Positions 15,977 to 24,659 of a DNA stretch of 64,000 nucleotides are shown piece by piece. Each line of letters begins with the position of its first letter. Positions within the stretch are counted from its first letter, which is position 1. A model generated the notes under the pieces. That model was not told the origin of the DNA, did no database searches, and worked only from the letters and a program-made list of their open reading frames with translations. Made by a program: the position numbers and the translations under genes. The stretch is from Flavobacterium coralii (GTDB lineage: Bacteria > Bacteroidota > Bacteroidia > Flavobacteriales > Flavobacteriaceae), in the NCBI RefSeq assembly GCF_019891545.1, contig NZ_JAHDIU010000007.1, forward strand, positions 103,066-167,065, written 5' to 3'.

Positions 15977-18900
15977 GTGAGTAATTTGGAGACAAAAAGC
16001 ATTATATACCAAAAGCTGGAAGACTTTATCAAGAAGTACTATACCAACGAGCTTATTCGTGGCAGTATCTTCTTTATTGGGCTTGGCCTGCTTTATTTTA
16101 TTGTAACACTGCTGATAGAATATTTCCTTTGGCTGCCCCAGAACGGGCGCACGGTTCTATTCTGGATTTTTATAGTGGTAGAGGTTTTCCTGCTGCTGCG
16201 TTTTATACTGTTCCCGTTGTTTAAACTGTTCAGGCTGCAAAAGGGGATAGGCTACTCAGAAGCATCTGCTATTATTGGCAGCCACTTTGCAGAAGTATCT
16301 GATAAGCTTACCAACTTTTTACAGCTAAGCGGGCAAAATATACAGTCAGAGCTTTTAGCGGCATCAATAGAGCAGAAGGCAAACAGCCTGCAACCAATAC
16401 CATTTACCAATGCCGTTAATTTTAAAAAGAACATTAAGTACCTGCCGTATGCGGCTATACCCTTACTGCTTATCCTGTTTTTTATGATTAGCGGTAACAG
16501 CGGCATCATTACCCAGAGCTTTGACAGGGTTGTGCATTATGACAGACATTATACCCCGCCGGCACCATTTGAATTTGTGGTGCTGAATAAAAACCTTACC
16601 GCACAACAAGACACCGATTTTGTACTGGAAGTTAAAACACAGGGAAATGTAGTCCCTGAAAATGCCATGATAACCATAGGCGATGAAAGCTATTACCTGG
16701 AAAGCGTTAAGCCTGGTGTGTTTCAGTACAGGTTTACCAAACCATCAGGAAATTTAAGTTTTCAGCTAAAGGCTAACGAGGTGGTTTCGCAACCCTATGA
16801 ACTTAATGTTGTAGCAGTGCCCACTATTGCAAATTTCGAGATGGTGCTTAACTACCCGGGTTACTTACGCAAAGCAAATGATGTTGTGCGTGGAACAGGT
16901 AATGCCGTGGTGCCCGAGGGTACTACTATAACATGGCGTGTAGAGGCGCTTGCCACATCAGGTATTGAATTTGTTACAGGAAGCAATACTGCTGCATTTA
17001 AGCATAATGATGCCGGTTTTACATTTTCTAAAAGTATATTGGGCAATACGGAATACCAGATACTGACAAGTAACAGCAATGTTAAGCACCATGAAAAGCT
17101 ACAGTATCAGATTACTACCATAAAAGATCAATATCCTGTAATCAGTGTGGCTAATGCCCCTGATAGCCTGCAACTTAAGCGTGATGTTTTGGTCGGACAA
17201 GTCTCTGATGATTATGGGCTTACACGTTTACAGATAGTATATTACCCTCAGGATAAGCCGGATGCCGCTAAAAAAGGTGCATTACCGGTACAAAAAGATA
17301 CTTATGACAGGTTTGTTTATACATTTCCTGACGGGCTTAGCATAAAGCCGGGCGTTAGCTATGAGTATTACTTTGAAGTATTTGATAACGATGCCGTGCA
17401 TAAGTACAAAAGCACAAAGTCTTCAGTTTTTTCGCACAGGGAACTTACTGCCGAAGAGAAAGATGAAAAAGCCCTACAGGAACAGAACAGCAACATCAAC
17501 AGTTTAGAAAAGTCGATCAAGAGCCAGGACAAGCAGATATCTGAAATGGATAAACTGCGCAAGTTAGGTAAGGAAAAGACCGAGCTTAATTTTAACGACC
17601 GCAAAAAGATAGATGATTTCATCAACAGGCAAAAGCAGCAGGAAGAGATGATGAAAGAGTTTTCTAAAAAGCTGGAGGAAAACCTTGAGCAGTTTAATCC
17701 GGAAAAGAAAGATGAAATGAAAGAGGAGCTGATGAAGCGCCTTGAAAAGAATGAACAAGAAGCCGAGAAAAACAAGAAGCTGCTCGACGAATTAAAGAAC
17801 TTAACAGATAAGATTAAAGAAGAAGAATTGTTCGAAAAGATTGACCAGTTTAAGCAGAAAGCGAAGAACCAGACTAAAAACCTTGAGCAGCTTGTAGAGC
17901 TTACCAAACGTTTTTATGTAGAGAAAAAAGCAGAGCAGGTTGCGGAGAAGCTGCAAAAGCTTGGTGAAAAACAGGAGAGGCTTGCCGATAGTAAAGAGAA
18001 TAATTCTCAGAAGCAGGAAGAGATAAACAAAGAGTTTGATAAGCTGCAGGAAGAGATGCGCGAGCTTGAGAAGGAAAATGAAGAACTTAAAAAGCCTATG
18101 GAACTGCCTACTGATAAGCAGGAGGAGCAGAGCATAGAGCAGGATATGGATAAAGCCAAAGAACAACTTGAGCAACAGAAAAAAGATGCGGCGAAACAAA
18201 AGCAGAAATCCGCCGGGCAAAAGATGAAAAAGATGGGTGGCAACATGATGCAGATGATGATGCAGGGCGACATGGAAATGCTGAATGAAGATGTAAAAAT
18301 GCTGCGCCAAATATTGGATAACCTACTTGCTTATTCGTTTTCCCAAGAAGATGTAATGAAACAGTTCAGGGGTATGACAACCAGTTCGGCTTCATTCAGT
18401 AAATACCTCAAAAAGCAGCAGGATCTTAAACAACAGTTCCGTCACGTAGATGACAGTATCTTTGCTATGTCGTTGCGCAATCCGCGAATAACCGAAGAGA
18501 TAACTACCGAGGTAGGTAATGTACATTATTACATGGATAAGGCTACTGAAGACCTTGCCGAAAACCTTGTTGCACGTGGGGTATCAAGCCAGCAGTATGC
18601 GGTTACTTCAGCTAACAAGCTTGCCGACATGCTCAGCGATATGCTTAACAGCATGCAGATGCAGTTGCAGGGTTCCGGTATGGGGCAAAGCAAACCCGGC
18701 GAAGGGCAGGGTATGCAGCTACCGGATATTATCCAAAAGCAGCAGGGCCTTTCTGAAAAGATGAAGAAAGGAATGGAAAAAGGCAAGCAGCAGGGAGAGG
18801 GCAAACCCGGCGAGCAAGGCGAACCAAAAGGTGAAGGACAGGGTGGAGAAGGAGAAGGCGATGGCCAAAGTGAAGGTGAAGCAGGAAGGCTGCTCGAAAT

Positions 18901-19285
18901 ATATAAAGAGCAACAACAGCTTCGGGAAGCATTGCAAAAAGCATTAGAAAAAGAAGGCATGGGTGGTTCAGGCCAGAATGCCCTAAGGCAGATGAAGGAG
19001 ATAGAAAAACAATTGCTTAATAAAGGCTTCCGTAATGAAACATTGCAGCGTATGCAAAACCTGAAGCATGAGCTTTTAAAGTTAGATAAAGCCATGCAGC
19101 AGCAGGGCGAAGAAAATAAAAGGCAATCGCAAACCAACAAAAAAGAGTATAACGGCAGTGCAAATGAGTTACCGAAGGCATTAAAAGAATATTTAAACAG
19201 CGTTGAAATATTAAACCGCCAAAGCTTACCTTTGCGCCCGAATTACAACCAGAAGGTTCAGAAATATTTCAGGAAAGATGATTAG
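15977..19285 (+). CDS. DUF4175 family membrane coiled-coil protein
   Basis: This 1102-aa protein starts at GTG and has two N-terminal membrane helices (about 24-46 and 57-80) and a third near 150-168. A beta-rich region follows (about 190-495). Then comes a very long charged coiled coil (about 495-830, EEKDEKALQEQNSNINSLEK onwards), a Met/Gln-rich patch (about 755-770, MMQMMMQGDMEM) and a low-complexity Gly/Glu/Gln stretch (about 905-975). It matches the flavobacterial DUF4175 family, whose function is unknown. It overlaps ybeY by 8 bp, so the two are translationally coupled, and heads the ybeY-parS-mnmG block. A structural envelope or chromosome-tethering role would be speculation. Confidence 0.88.
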   Translation: MSNLETKSIIYQKLEDFIKKYYTNELIRGSIFFIGLGLLYFIVTLLIEYFLWLPQNGRTVLFWIFIVVEVFLLLRFILFPLFKLFRLQKGIGYSEASAIIGSHFAEVSDKLTNFLQLSGQNIQSELLAASIEQKANSLQPIPFTNAVNFKKNIKYLPYAAIPLLLILFFMISGNSGIITQSFDRVVHYDRHYTPPAPFEFVVLNKNLTAQQDTDFVLEVKTQGNVVPENAMITIGDESYYLESVKPGVFQYRFTKPSGNLSFQLKANEVVSQPYELNVVAVPTIANFEMVLNYPGYLRKANDVVRGTGNAVVPEGTTITWRVEALATSGIEFVTGSNTAAFKHNDAGFTFSKSILGNTEYQILTSNSNVKHHEKLQYQITTIKDQYPVISVANAPDSLQLKRDVLVGQVSDDYGLTRLQIVYYPQDKPDAAKKGALPVQKDTYDRFVYTFPDGLSIKPGVSYEYYFEVFDNDAVHKYKSTKSSVFSHRELTAEEKDEKALQEQNSNINSLEKSIKSQDKQISEMDKLRKLGKEKTELNFNDRKKIDDFINRQKQQEEMMKEFSKKLEENLEQFNPEKKDEMKEELMKRLEKNEQEAEKNKKLLDELKNLTDKIKEEELFEKIDQFKQKAKNQTKNLEQLVELTKRFYVEKKAEQVAEKLQKLGEKQERLADSKENNSQKQEEINKEFDKLQEEMRELEKENEELKKPMELPTDKQEEQSIEQDMDKAKEQLEQQKKDAAKQKQKSAGQKMKKMGGNMMQMMMQGDMEMLNEDVKMLRQILDNLLAYSFSQEDVMKQFRGMTTSSASFSKYLKKQQDLKQQFRHVDDSIFAMSLRNPRITEEITTEVGNVHYYMDKATEDLAENLVARGVSSQQYAVTSANKLADMLSDMLNSMQMQLQGSGMGQSKPGEGQGMQLPDIIQKQQGLSEKMKKGMEKGKQQGEGKPGEQGEPKGEGQGGEGEGDGQSEGEAGRLLEIYKEQQQLREALQKALEKEGMGGSGQNALRQMKEIEKQLLNKGFRNETLQRMQNLKHELLKLDKAMQQQGEENKRQSQTNKKEYNGSANELPKALKEYLNSVEILNRQSLPLRPNYNQKVQKYFRKDD

Positions 19286-19697
19286 CTTTAACTATGAAAC
19301 CGATTTTGAGCTTAGCAATGAACAGGCTTTTGAAGACTGGATTGCTGAAGTTATAGAATCGGAAGATAAGACAGAAGGGGAGATTAATTATATATTTTGT
19401 GACGACGAATACCTGTTGCAAAAAAATATAGAATTTTTAAACCACGATACGCTGACCGATATCATCAGCTTTGATTATACAATGGGCAAGCTTATTAGTG
19501 GTGATATTTTTATTTCTGTTGAAAGAGTTAAAGAAAATGCCGCTGATTATAATGTTTCTTTTGAGGAAGAATTGAAGCGTGTTATGGTACACGGGATATT
19601 GCATTATTGCGGATATAAAGATAAATCAGAAGAAGATTCGGCTTTGATGCGCGAGAAAGAGAATGAAAAGATTGCAATGTTCCACGTGGAACCATAG
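19278..19697 (+). CDS. ybeY: Endoribonuclease YbeY (rRNA maturation)
   Basis: YbeY is a zinc-dependent RNase involved in 16S rRNA 3'-end maturation and ribosome quality control. The 139-aa protein has the family opening and the LNHDTLTDIISFDY strand. Its metal site is HGILHYCGYKDK (about residues 111-122). The third His of the canonical H-x3-H-x5-H is Lys here (GYKDK rather than GYDH), which I believe is usual for Bacteroidota. The last codons (MFHVEP) lie inside a parS-like palindrome, so the C-terminus is partly set by that DNA site. It overlaps the DUF4175 gene by 8 bp. Confidence 0.93.
   Translation: MISFNYETDFELSNEQAFEDWIAEVIESEDKTEGEINYIFCDDEYLLQKNIEFLNHDTLTDIISFDYTMGKLISGDIFISVERVKENAADYNVSFEEELKRVMVHGILHYCGYKDKSEEDSALMREKENEKIAMFHVEP
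19678..19693. promoter_or_regulatory. parS-like ParB binding site 1
   Basis: TGTTCCACGTGGAACC matches the parS consensus TGTTnCACGTGnAACA at all but the last base. It lies inside the 3' end of ybeY. Confidence 0.8.
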
Positions 19698-19716
19698 CTT
19701 CTTTTACTTAAATAAA

Positions 19717-19732
19717 TGTTCCACGTGGAACA
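19717..19732. promoter_or_regulatory. parS ParB binding site 2 (perfect)
   Basis: TGTTCCACGTGGAACA is a perfect 16-bp palindrome and a full match to the parS consensus, in the ybeY-mnmG gap. Confidence 0.92.
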
Positions 19733-19755
19733 TAATACATATATTACACACTTGC

Positions 19756-19771
19756 TGTTCCACGTGGAACA
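19756..19771. promoter_or_regulatory. parS ParB binding site 3 (perfect)
   Basis: A second exact copy of TGTTCCACGTGGAACA, starting 39 bp after the start of the preceding site and 23 bp before the mnmG start codon. Confidence 0.92.
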
Positions 19772-19793
19772 GTATTAAGAAGAAGGAGAAACA

Positions 19794-21665
19794 ATGTTTC
19801 ATGATGTTTATGATGTTATAGTAGTTGGTGCGGGCCACGCCGGAAGCGAGGCTGCTGCTGCTGCTGCTAATATGGGCAGTAAAACATTGCTGGTTACTAT
19901 GAGCCTGCAAAACATAGCCCAGATGTCCTGTAACCCTGCTATGGGCGGTATTGCAAAAGGGCAGATAGTACGCGAAATTGACGCGCTTGGTGGTTATTCA
20001 GGTATTGTTACCGATAAGACCGCCATACAGTTTAAAATGCTCAATAAGTCGAAAGGGCCTGCTATGTGGAGCCCACGCGCACAAAGCGACCGTATGCGTT
20101 TTGCAGAAGAATGGCGCCTTATGCTGGAGCAGACACCAAACCTTGATTTTTACCAGGAAATGGTAAGCGGTATCCTGATAGAAAATGGCAGGGTTACCGG
20201 TATAAAAACCTCTTTGGGTATAACCATAAAAGCAAAAAGCGTAGTACTTACTAACGGTACTTTCCTTAACGGTTTAATCCATATTGGCGACAAGCAGTTT
20301 GGTGGCGGCAGGGCAGGAGAGAGTGCTTCTTATGGTATTACGGAAGATCTTGTACGTGCAGGTTTTGAAGCCGGACGTATGAAAACAGGAACACCACCAC
20401 GTGTTGACGGACGCTCTTTAGACTACAGTAAAATGACAGAGCAGCCGGGCGATGATAACCCGGATAAGTTTTCCTATCTCGAAACAAGCAAACCTTTACA
20501 GAACCAGCGTTCCTGCTGGATGACGTATACATCAGGTGAAGTACATGAAAAGCTAAGGGAAGGTTTTGACCGTTCACCTATGTTTAACGGTCGTATTAAA
20601 AGTCTTGGACCGCGTTATTGCCCGTCTATAGAAGACAAGATAAACCGTTTTGCTGATAAGGACAGGCATCAGATTTTTGTAGAGCCAGAAGGCTGGAATA
20701 CAGTTGAGGTTTATGTAAACGGATTCTCTACCTCCTTGCCGGAAGATGTCCAGTTTAACGCATTGCGTTCGGTTGCAGGGTTTGAAAATGTAAAATTCTT
20801 CCGCCCCGGTTATGCAATAGAGTATGATTATTTCCCTCCTACACAGCTAAAGCACACGTTAGAGACGAAGCTTGTAGAGGGACTTTATTTTGCCGGACAG
20901 ATAAACGGTACTACAGGTTATGAAGAAGCCGCATCTCAGGGTTTAATGGCGGGTATAAACGCACACTTAAAAGTGCATGGTAAAGACCCGTTAATCCTGA
21001 AACGTAATGAAGCCTATATAGGCGTGTTGATAGACGATCTTATCACAAAAGGGACTGAGGAGCCATACAGGATGTTTACATCGCGTGCGGAATACCGCAC
21101 ATTGCTGCGCCAGGATAACGCCGATTTCAGGCTTACACCGATGTCCTATGAAATTGGGCTTGCAAAAGAAGAACGCATGCGCAGGATGGAATATAAACGC
21201 GACGCCAGCGATGCCATGATTCACTTCTTCCGTGAAACAAGTGTATCGGTTGCTGAGGCTAACCCGATACTGGAAGCAAAAGTGTCGGCGCCAATATCAC
21301 AACCCGATCGTATGTTTAAGGTATTCTCTCGTCCGCAGATAGAACTTGAGGATATTTTAAAATTTGAGAAGGTTAAGGAATATATTGCTGAACATAACCT
21401 TGACAGAGAAATAATAGAGCAGGCGGAAGTGCAGGTTAAATATTCCGGCTATATTGAGAAGGAAAAAAATAATGCTGATAAGCTCAACAGGCTTGAAGAT
21501 GTAAAAATTCCTGAGCATTTCGATTATGACAAAGTGAAGTCGCTTTCGTATGAGGCGCGTGAGAAGATGAAAAAAATTCGCCCCGTTACCATTTCGCAGG
21601 CATCGCGTATAAGCGGTGTTTCGCCAAGCGATGTCTCGGTGCTTTTAATACATATGGGACGATGA
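19794..21665 (+). CDS. mnmG: tRNA uridine-5-carboxymethylaminomethyl(34) synthesis enzyme MnmG
   Basis: MnmG (GidA) acts with MnmE to build the 5-carboxymethylaminomethyl group on wobble U34 of certain tRNAs, using FAD. At 623 aa it has normal length. The FAD-binding Rossmann motif is VGAGHAGSEAA (about 11-21), followed by the family signature SCNPAMGGIAKGQIVREIDALGG (about 45-67) and the Cys/Gly-rich core, with GMKTGTPP-like RMKTGTPPRVDGRS near 193-206 and a C-terminal MnmE-interacting helical domain. The start ATG at 19794 lies just behind two perfect parS sites. mnmE is not in the window. The downstream lipoprotein gene overlaps its stop by 4 bp. Confidence 0.97.
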   Translation: MFHDVYDVIVVGAGHAGSEAAAAAANMGSKTLLVTMSLQNIAQMSCNPAMGGIAKGQIVREIDALGGYSGIVTDKTAIQFKMLNKSKGPAMWSPRAQSDRMRFAEEWRLMLEQTPNLDFYQEMVSGILIENGRVTGIKTSLGITIKAKSVVLTNGTFLNGLIHIGDKQFGGGRAGESASYGITEDLVRAGFEAGRMKTGTPPRVDGRSLDYSKMTEQPGDDNPDKFSYLETSKPLQNQRSCWMTYTSGEVHEKLREGFDRSPMFNGRIKSLGPRYCPSIEDKINRFADKDRHQIFVEPEGWNTVEVYVNGFSTSLPEDVQFNALRSVAGFENVKFFRPGYAIEYDYFPPTQLKHTLETKLVEGLYFAGQINGTTGYEEAASQGLMAGINAHLKVHGKDPLILKRNEAYIGVLIDDLITKGTEEPYRMFTSRAEYRTLLRQDNADFRLTPMSYEIGLAKEERMRRMEYKRDASDAMIHFFRETSVSVAEANPILEAKVSAPISQPDRMFKVFSRPQIELEDILKFEKVKEYIAEHNLDREIIEQAEVQVKYSGYIEKEKNNADKLNRLEDVKIPEHFDYDKVKSLSYEAREKMKKIRPVTISQASRISGVSPSDVSVLLIHMGR

Positions 21666-22177
21666 TGTTTCACGTGGAACGTATAACCAAAAACCTTCTG
21701 AAGAGAGGGTTTTTTGTGCTTTTGCTTTTAACTGCTGTAGGCTGTGCGGTACCGCGCGCTTCTATTCCGATAAATGATTATATACTTTTACCGGAAGGGA
21801 AAGAAATTTTAGGCCGCGAAAAAGGGCTGACAATGTTTTTGTTTGAAAACGACAAGACTAAAATTCCGTTTCACTATTTCGTGGCAGAAAAATACAATTT
21901 AGGCGATTACCACGATATAGAATACTGGGTTACCTTAAACGGAAACCGCTATAAGGTTTTTGTTTATGAAAATGATGAGATACAAAAGTATTATGATACA
22001 TCTCAGTTTATGGTAAGCACTGTAGAGACTGAAGCCAATGTAATATCAAAAGCTGACTTCCTTGCCATGTCGATGATTTCATCTTCAAATGAAGACTGTC
22101 TTGCAGATGATTCCCTTTTCCGGAATATTGCTATAAACTACCTGAAACAACTTAAAGACGAATACCTGAAAAGTTAA
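21662..22177 (+). CDS. Hypothetical lipoprotein, 171 aa
   Basis: The protein starts within the mnmG stop (ATGATG, 4-bp overlap). Its first residues (MMFHVER) are encoded by a parS-like site. A hydrophobic segment then leads to a lipobox (LLTAVGC, Cys about 29). If the true start is downstream, no other Met precedes the lipobox, so the present start is kept. The mature part (DYILLPEGKEILGREKGLTMFLFEN) is not a family I recognise. The gene is translationally coupled to mnmG and overlaps the next methyltransferase gene by 1 bp. Confidence 0.75.
   Translation: MMFHVERITKNLLKRGFFVLLLLTAVGCAVPRASIPINDYILLPEGKEILGREKGLTMFLFENDKTKIPFHYFVAEKYNLGDYHDIEYWVTLNGNRYKVFVYENDEIQKYYDTSQFMVSTVETEANVISKADFLAMSMISSSNEDCLADDSLFRNIAINYLKQLKDEYLKS
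21666..21681. promoter_or_regulatory. parS-like ParB binding site 4
   Basis: TGTTTCACGTGGAACG matches the parS consensus at every constrained base but the last. It lies at the start of the lipoprotein gene behind mnmG. Confidence 0.75.
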
Positions 22178-23046
22178 TGGATTTTACCAATGCACCAGTT
22201 TACCTTACGGTAAAAGATTTCTCTGTTTCCGGCGAAGAGTTTACACTTTTGCTTAATGAAGAACTCCAGCTTTTAAAAACCCACCCGCAACCTTCGGCAG
22301 AAAATCTGGGTAGGTATTATGAAAGCGAAGATTATATCTCGCACACCGATGGCAAACGCTCGTTATTCGAAAAACTCTATCATGTTATAAAGCAAAAAGC
22401 GCTTAAAGATAAAGTTAACATGGTTAATGGTTTTAAACCCGGTAAAGGGAATCTTTTGGATATAGGATCTGGTACGGGTGATTTTTTAGTAGCTGCCAAA
22501 AATGCCGGATGGAATATAACGGGAATAGAACCAAGCGAAAAAGCTAAAAGTATTGCAAAACAAAAAGGAGTAGTTTTTACTGAAGATCTGGCTGCACTTG
22601 CTGATAACAGCTTTGATGCTATAACCATGTGGCATGTGCTGGAGCACGTTCCGGATGTAGAAAAACAGATAGCCGAATTAAAACGGATTGTAAAACCTGA
22701 TGGCGTTATAGTAATAGCCGTGCCTAATTTTAAAAGTTATGATGCGCAGCATTATGGGGCGCACTGGGCCGCTTATGATGTGCCGAGGCATTTATGGCAT
22801 TTCAGTAAAACAGCTGTGCAGAAACTTTTTTCGGCGCAGGGCATGGAAGTGGTTAAAGTGCTTCCTATGATTTTTGACAGTTTTTATGTTTCCCTATTAT
22901 CTCAAAAATATAAAACCGGAAAAATGAATTTTATCAAAGGTTTTTGGGTTGGGTTGCAATCTAATACCAAAGCGTCGCGTACAAAAGAATATTCATCGCA
23001 TATTTATATTATAAAAATAGCTAAAACGCAAAATAAAGCGGTTTAA
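22177..23046 (+). CDS. Class I SAM-dependent methyltransferase
   Basis: This 289-aa protein carries a class I methyltransferase fold: SAM-binding motif LLDIGSGTGDFL (about 91-102), the acidic ribose contact ITGIEPSEKA, and motif IV/post-motifs DAITMWHVLEHVPD and PDGVIVIAVPN. The N-terminal 80 residues are distinct and lack Cys ligands. The layout resembles UbiG/BioC-like enzymes, but the substrate is unknown. It overlaps the lipoprotein gene by 1 bp and probably shares its mRNA with mnmG. Confidence 0.88.
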   Translation: MDFTNAPVYLTVKDFSVSGEEFTLLLNEELQLLKTHPQPSAENLGRYYESEDYISHTDGKRSLFEKLYHVIKQKALKDKVNMVNGFKPGKGNLLDIGSGTGDFLVAAKNAGWNITGIEPSEKAKSIAKQKGVVFTEDLAALADNSFDAITMWHVLEHVPDVEKQIAELKRIVKPDGVIVIAVPNFKSYDAQHYGAHWAAYDVPRHLWHFSKTAVQKLFSAQGMEVVKVLPMIFDSFYVSLLSQKYKTGKMNFIKGFWVGLQSNTKASRTKEYSSHIYIIKIAKTQNKAV

Positions 23047-23213
23047 GAAGGTTTTAGATGCTTGGTTATAGATTTTCCTTGCCGAAAAATAAAAACGCCT
23101 TTAAACGCAAACAGCAAAGTCAATATTTATTGATAGTAATTATAGAATTCGCCGTAAATAATAGATTTTACTTATTTAATATATAAACACAATTTTTTAC
23201 CTGAAAATCTGTT

Positions 23214-23244
23214 TTGGGTGATTGGATAACTAATCGTATTTTTG
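23214..23244 (+). promoter_or_regulatory. Promoter of the OmpH/Skp-like gene
   Basis: TTG at 23214-23216, 20 bp, then TATTTTTG at 23237-23244. This fits the Bacteroidota -33/-7 pattern and ends 31 bp before the start codon. Confidence 0.6.
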
Positions 23245-23275
23245 ACAAAATTTATTTAACATATAAAATCTGGAA

Positions 23276-23866
23276 ATGAAAAAATCGCTTTTAATACTTG
23301 GCCTTGCCATTACACTTTTTTCTTGCAATAAAGAACAGACTGCTTCAGGCGGAATGAAAACGGCTTATATTGATACCGTAAAATTAATGGAGGAGTATGA
23401 GGAGCTGAAAGACCTTGAATCTAAAGGTAAGGTAAAATCGGATGAGATGGCCCGCGAACTGGAAGGCGAAGCACAAAAGCTAAGGCTTGATGCAGCCAGT
23501 TTTCAAAACGAGGCACAATCTAAAGGCAGGCAATGGGCTGAGCTAAAAATGCAGGAACTGCAAAAGAGGGAGCGTGAGCTTGGCATTAAGCAGGAAACCA
23601 TGATGAGGCAGCTTCAGGATGAATTTGGTGTTAAGAGGGATACCATTATTGCCCAAATGAAAAAGCACATTAAAGAATATGGCAAGAAAGAAGGTTATGA
23701 TTATATATACGGAACCGGAGATGCTGCCAGCGTTTTATATGCTAAAGAGCAATATGACATTACGGCTGATATACTAAAGCAACTGAACGAAAAGTATAAA
23801 GGTGATGCTGATACAACAGAAGAACCTGCTGAAAAAGAAAAAGATACTACCGCAACAGCAAAATAG
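23276..23866 (+). CDS. OmpH/Skp family periplasmic protein
   Basis: The 196-aa protein has an N-terminal export signal ending in a lipobox-like LFSCNK (Cys about 18), so it may be lipid-anchored. The Skp/OmpH core follows: KTAYIDTVKLMEEYEELKDLESKG, then a long charged hairpin helix (about 60-130), ending with YDYIYGTGDAASVLYAKEQYDIT. Skp-type proteins chaperone outer-membrane proteins in the periplasm. The acidic tail (TTEEPAEKEKDTTATAK) is variable. It is a single-gene unit with a recognisable promoter and terminator. Confidence 0.9.
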   Translation: MKKSLLILGLAITLFSCNKEQTASGGMKTAYIDTVKLMEEYEELKDLESKGKVKSDEMARELEGEAQKLRLDAASFQNEAQSKGRQWAELKMQELQKRERELGIKQETMMRQLQDEFGVKRDTIIAQMKKHIKEYGKKEGYDYIYGTGDAASVLYAKEQYDITADILKQLNEKYKGDADTTEEPAEKEKDTTATAK

Positions 23867-23873
23867 TCAACAC

Positions 23874-23903
23874 AAAAAAGCTCCCGAATCCGGGAGCTTT
23901 TTT
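23874..23903 (+). terminator. Intrinsic terminator, probably bidirectional
   Basis: AAAAAAGCTCCCG pairs with CGGGAGCTTTTTT around an AATC loop, between converging genes. Confidence 0.88.
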
Positions 23904-24273
23904 ATTTAGCTTTTACAGATTTTATAAATGTATTTATCTGATATGTCACTTCCCAGCAAAGAACTATTACGATACCGTTGGTTAATATTGCGGTTATGAT
24001 ACCGTAAGGGTCATTACCCGGAAACAGGGAATGGTCTGCCATTAAAAGTGCGGAAATGATGCTTATAACCGGTATAACTGCCGATACCAAAACAACAGGC
24101 AAAACCTTCAATTTAAGCGCATATAATCCGAAAATGATGTTGCACAGCATCAGCAGGATGTAAAGCCCGATAAATGATTCTATACCAATATCAGTATATA
24201 TAATTAATATAGTAAAGAGGTAAATTACTGCAAGGAACAGTATATACCGTAAAATTCTCTTCGCAAATGTCAT
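23902..24273 (-). CDS. Hypothetical membrane protein, 123 aa
   Basis: Four hydrophobic segments cover most of the protein (about 8-30, 33-50, 55-77, 90-110), so it is an integral inner-membrane protein. I do not recognise a family. It starts directly after the stop of the DoxX-like gene with no gap, suggesting a two- or three-gene unit with DoxX and holB. Confidence 0.75.
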   Translation of the reverse strand: MTFAKRILRYILFLAVIYLFTILIIYTDIGIESFIGLYILLMLCNIIFGLYALKLKVLPVVLVSAVIPVISIISALLMADHSLFPGNDPYGIITAILTNGIVIVLCWEVTYQINTFIKSVKAK

Positions 24274-24654
24274 TTATAGCCAGCTTACCAGCAAAAGCGC
24301 CGGAATAAAATAAATGGCTATTGTGCGGGCACCATCATAATCTTTAGCAAGGCGTTGTCCTAACAACAAGAATAACAGTGTAATACAGGATAGGCATCCT
24401 GAAATGAACGCGAACTGGGTGCCTTCGTTTACCAGTATTTCTATAATACCTATAACGGCAAAAGCGCCCGAAAGCATTTCTAAAACCAGTATTACAAACA
24501 ATGCCTGCGGCACCTGATTTTTTAAAATGGTGGCAGCAAAATGCCCCTTAAGCCAGCCTACATTACCTTTCCAGTCGGTTACCTTGTCATAGCCCGATTG
24601 TATAAATGTTATGGCAAGGAAAAGCAAAACCAAAATAATTGCGGGTGTCATCAT
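24274..24654 (-). CDS. DoxX-like family membrane protein
   Basis: A 126-aa protein with four predicted membrane helices. The pattern GYDKVTDWKGNVGWLKGHFA after the first helix is typical of flavobacterial DoxX-like proteins. Family members have been tied to respiratory or sulfur-linked redox processes, but the role here is unknown. The start may be either of two adjacent ATG codons (24654 or 24651). It follows holB with a 5-bp gap. Confidence 0.8.
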   Translation of the reverse strand: MMTPAIILVLLFLAITFIQSGYDKVTDWKGNVGWLKGHFAATILKNQVPQALFVILVLEMLSGAFAVIGIIEILVNEGTQFAFISGCLSCITLLFLLLGQRLAKDYDGARTIAIYFIPALLLVSWL

Positions 24655-24659
24655 GGTAT

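Noticed and set aside
17368-18310. Long Ser/Phe/Leu-rich minus-strand frames
   Set aside because: They are complementary to the Glu/Lys-rich coiled coil of the DUF4175 gene, which always gives such frames.
20390-20410. CACGTG cores such as those near 10857, 15085, 18575 and 20397
   Set aside because: They lack the TGTT/AACA flanks and are ordinary codons, so they are not counted as parS.
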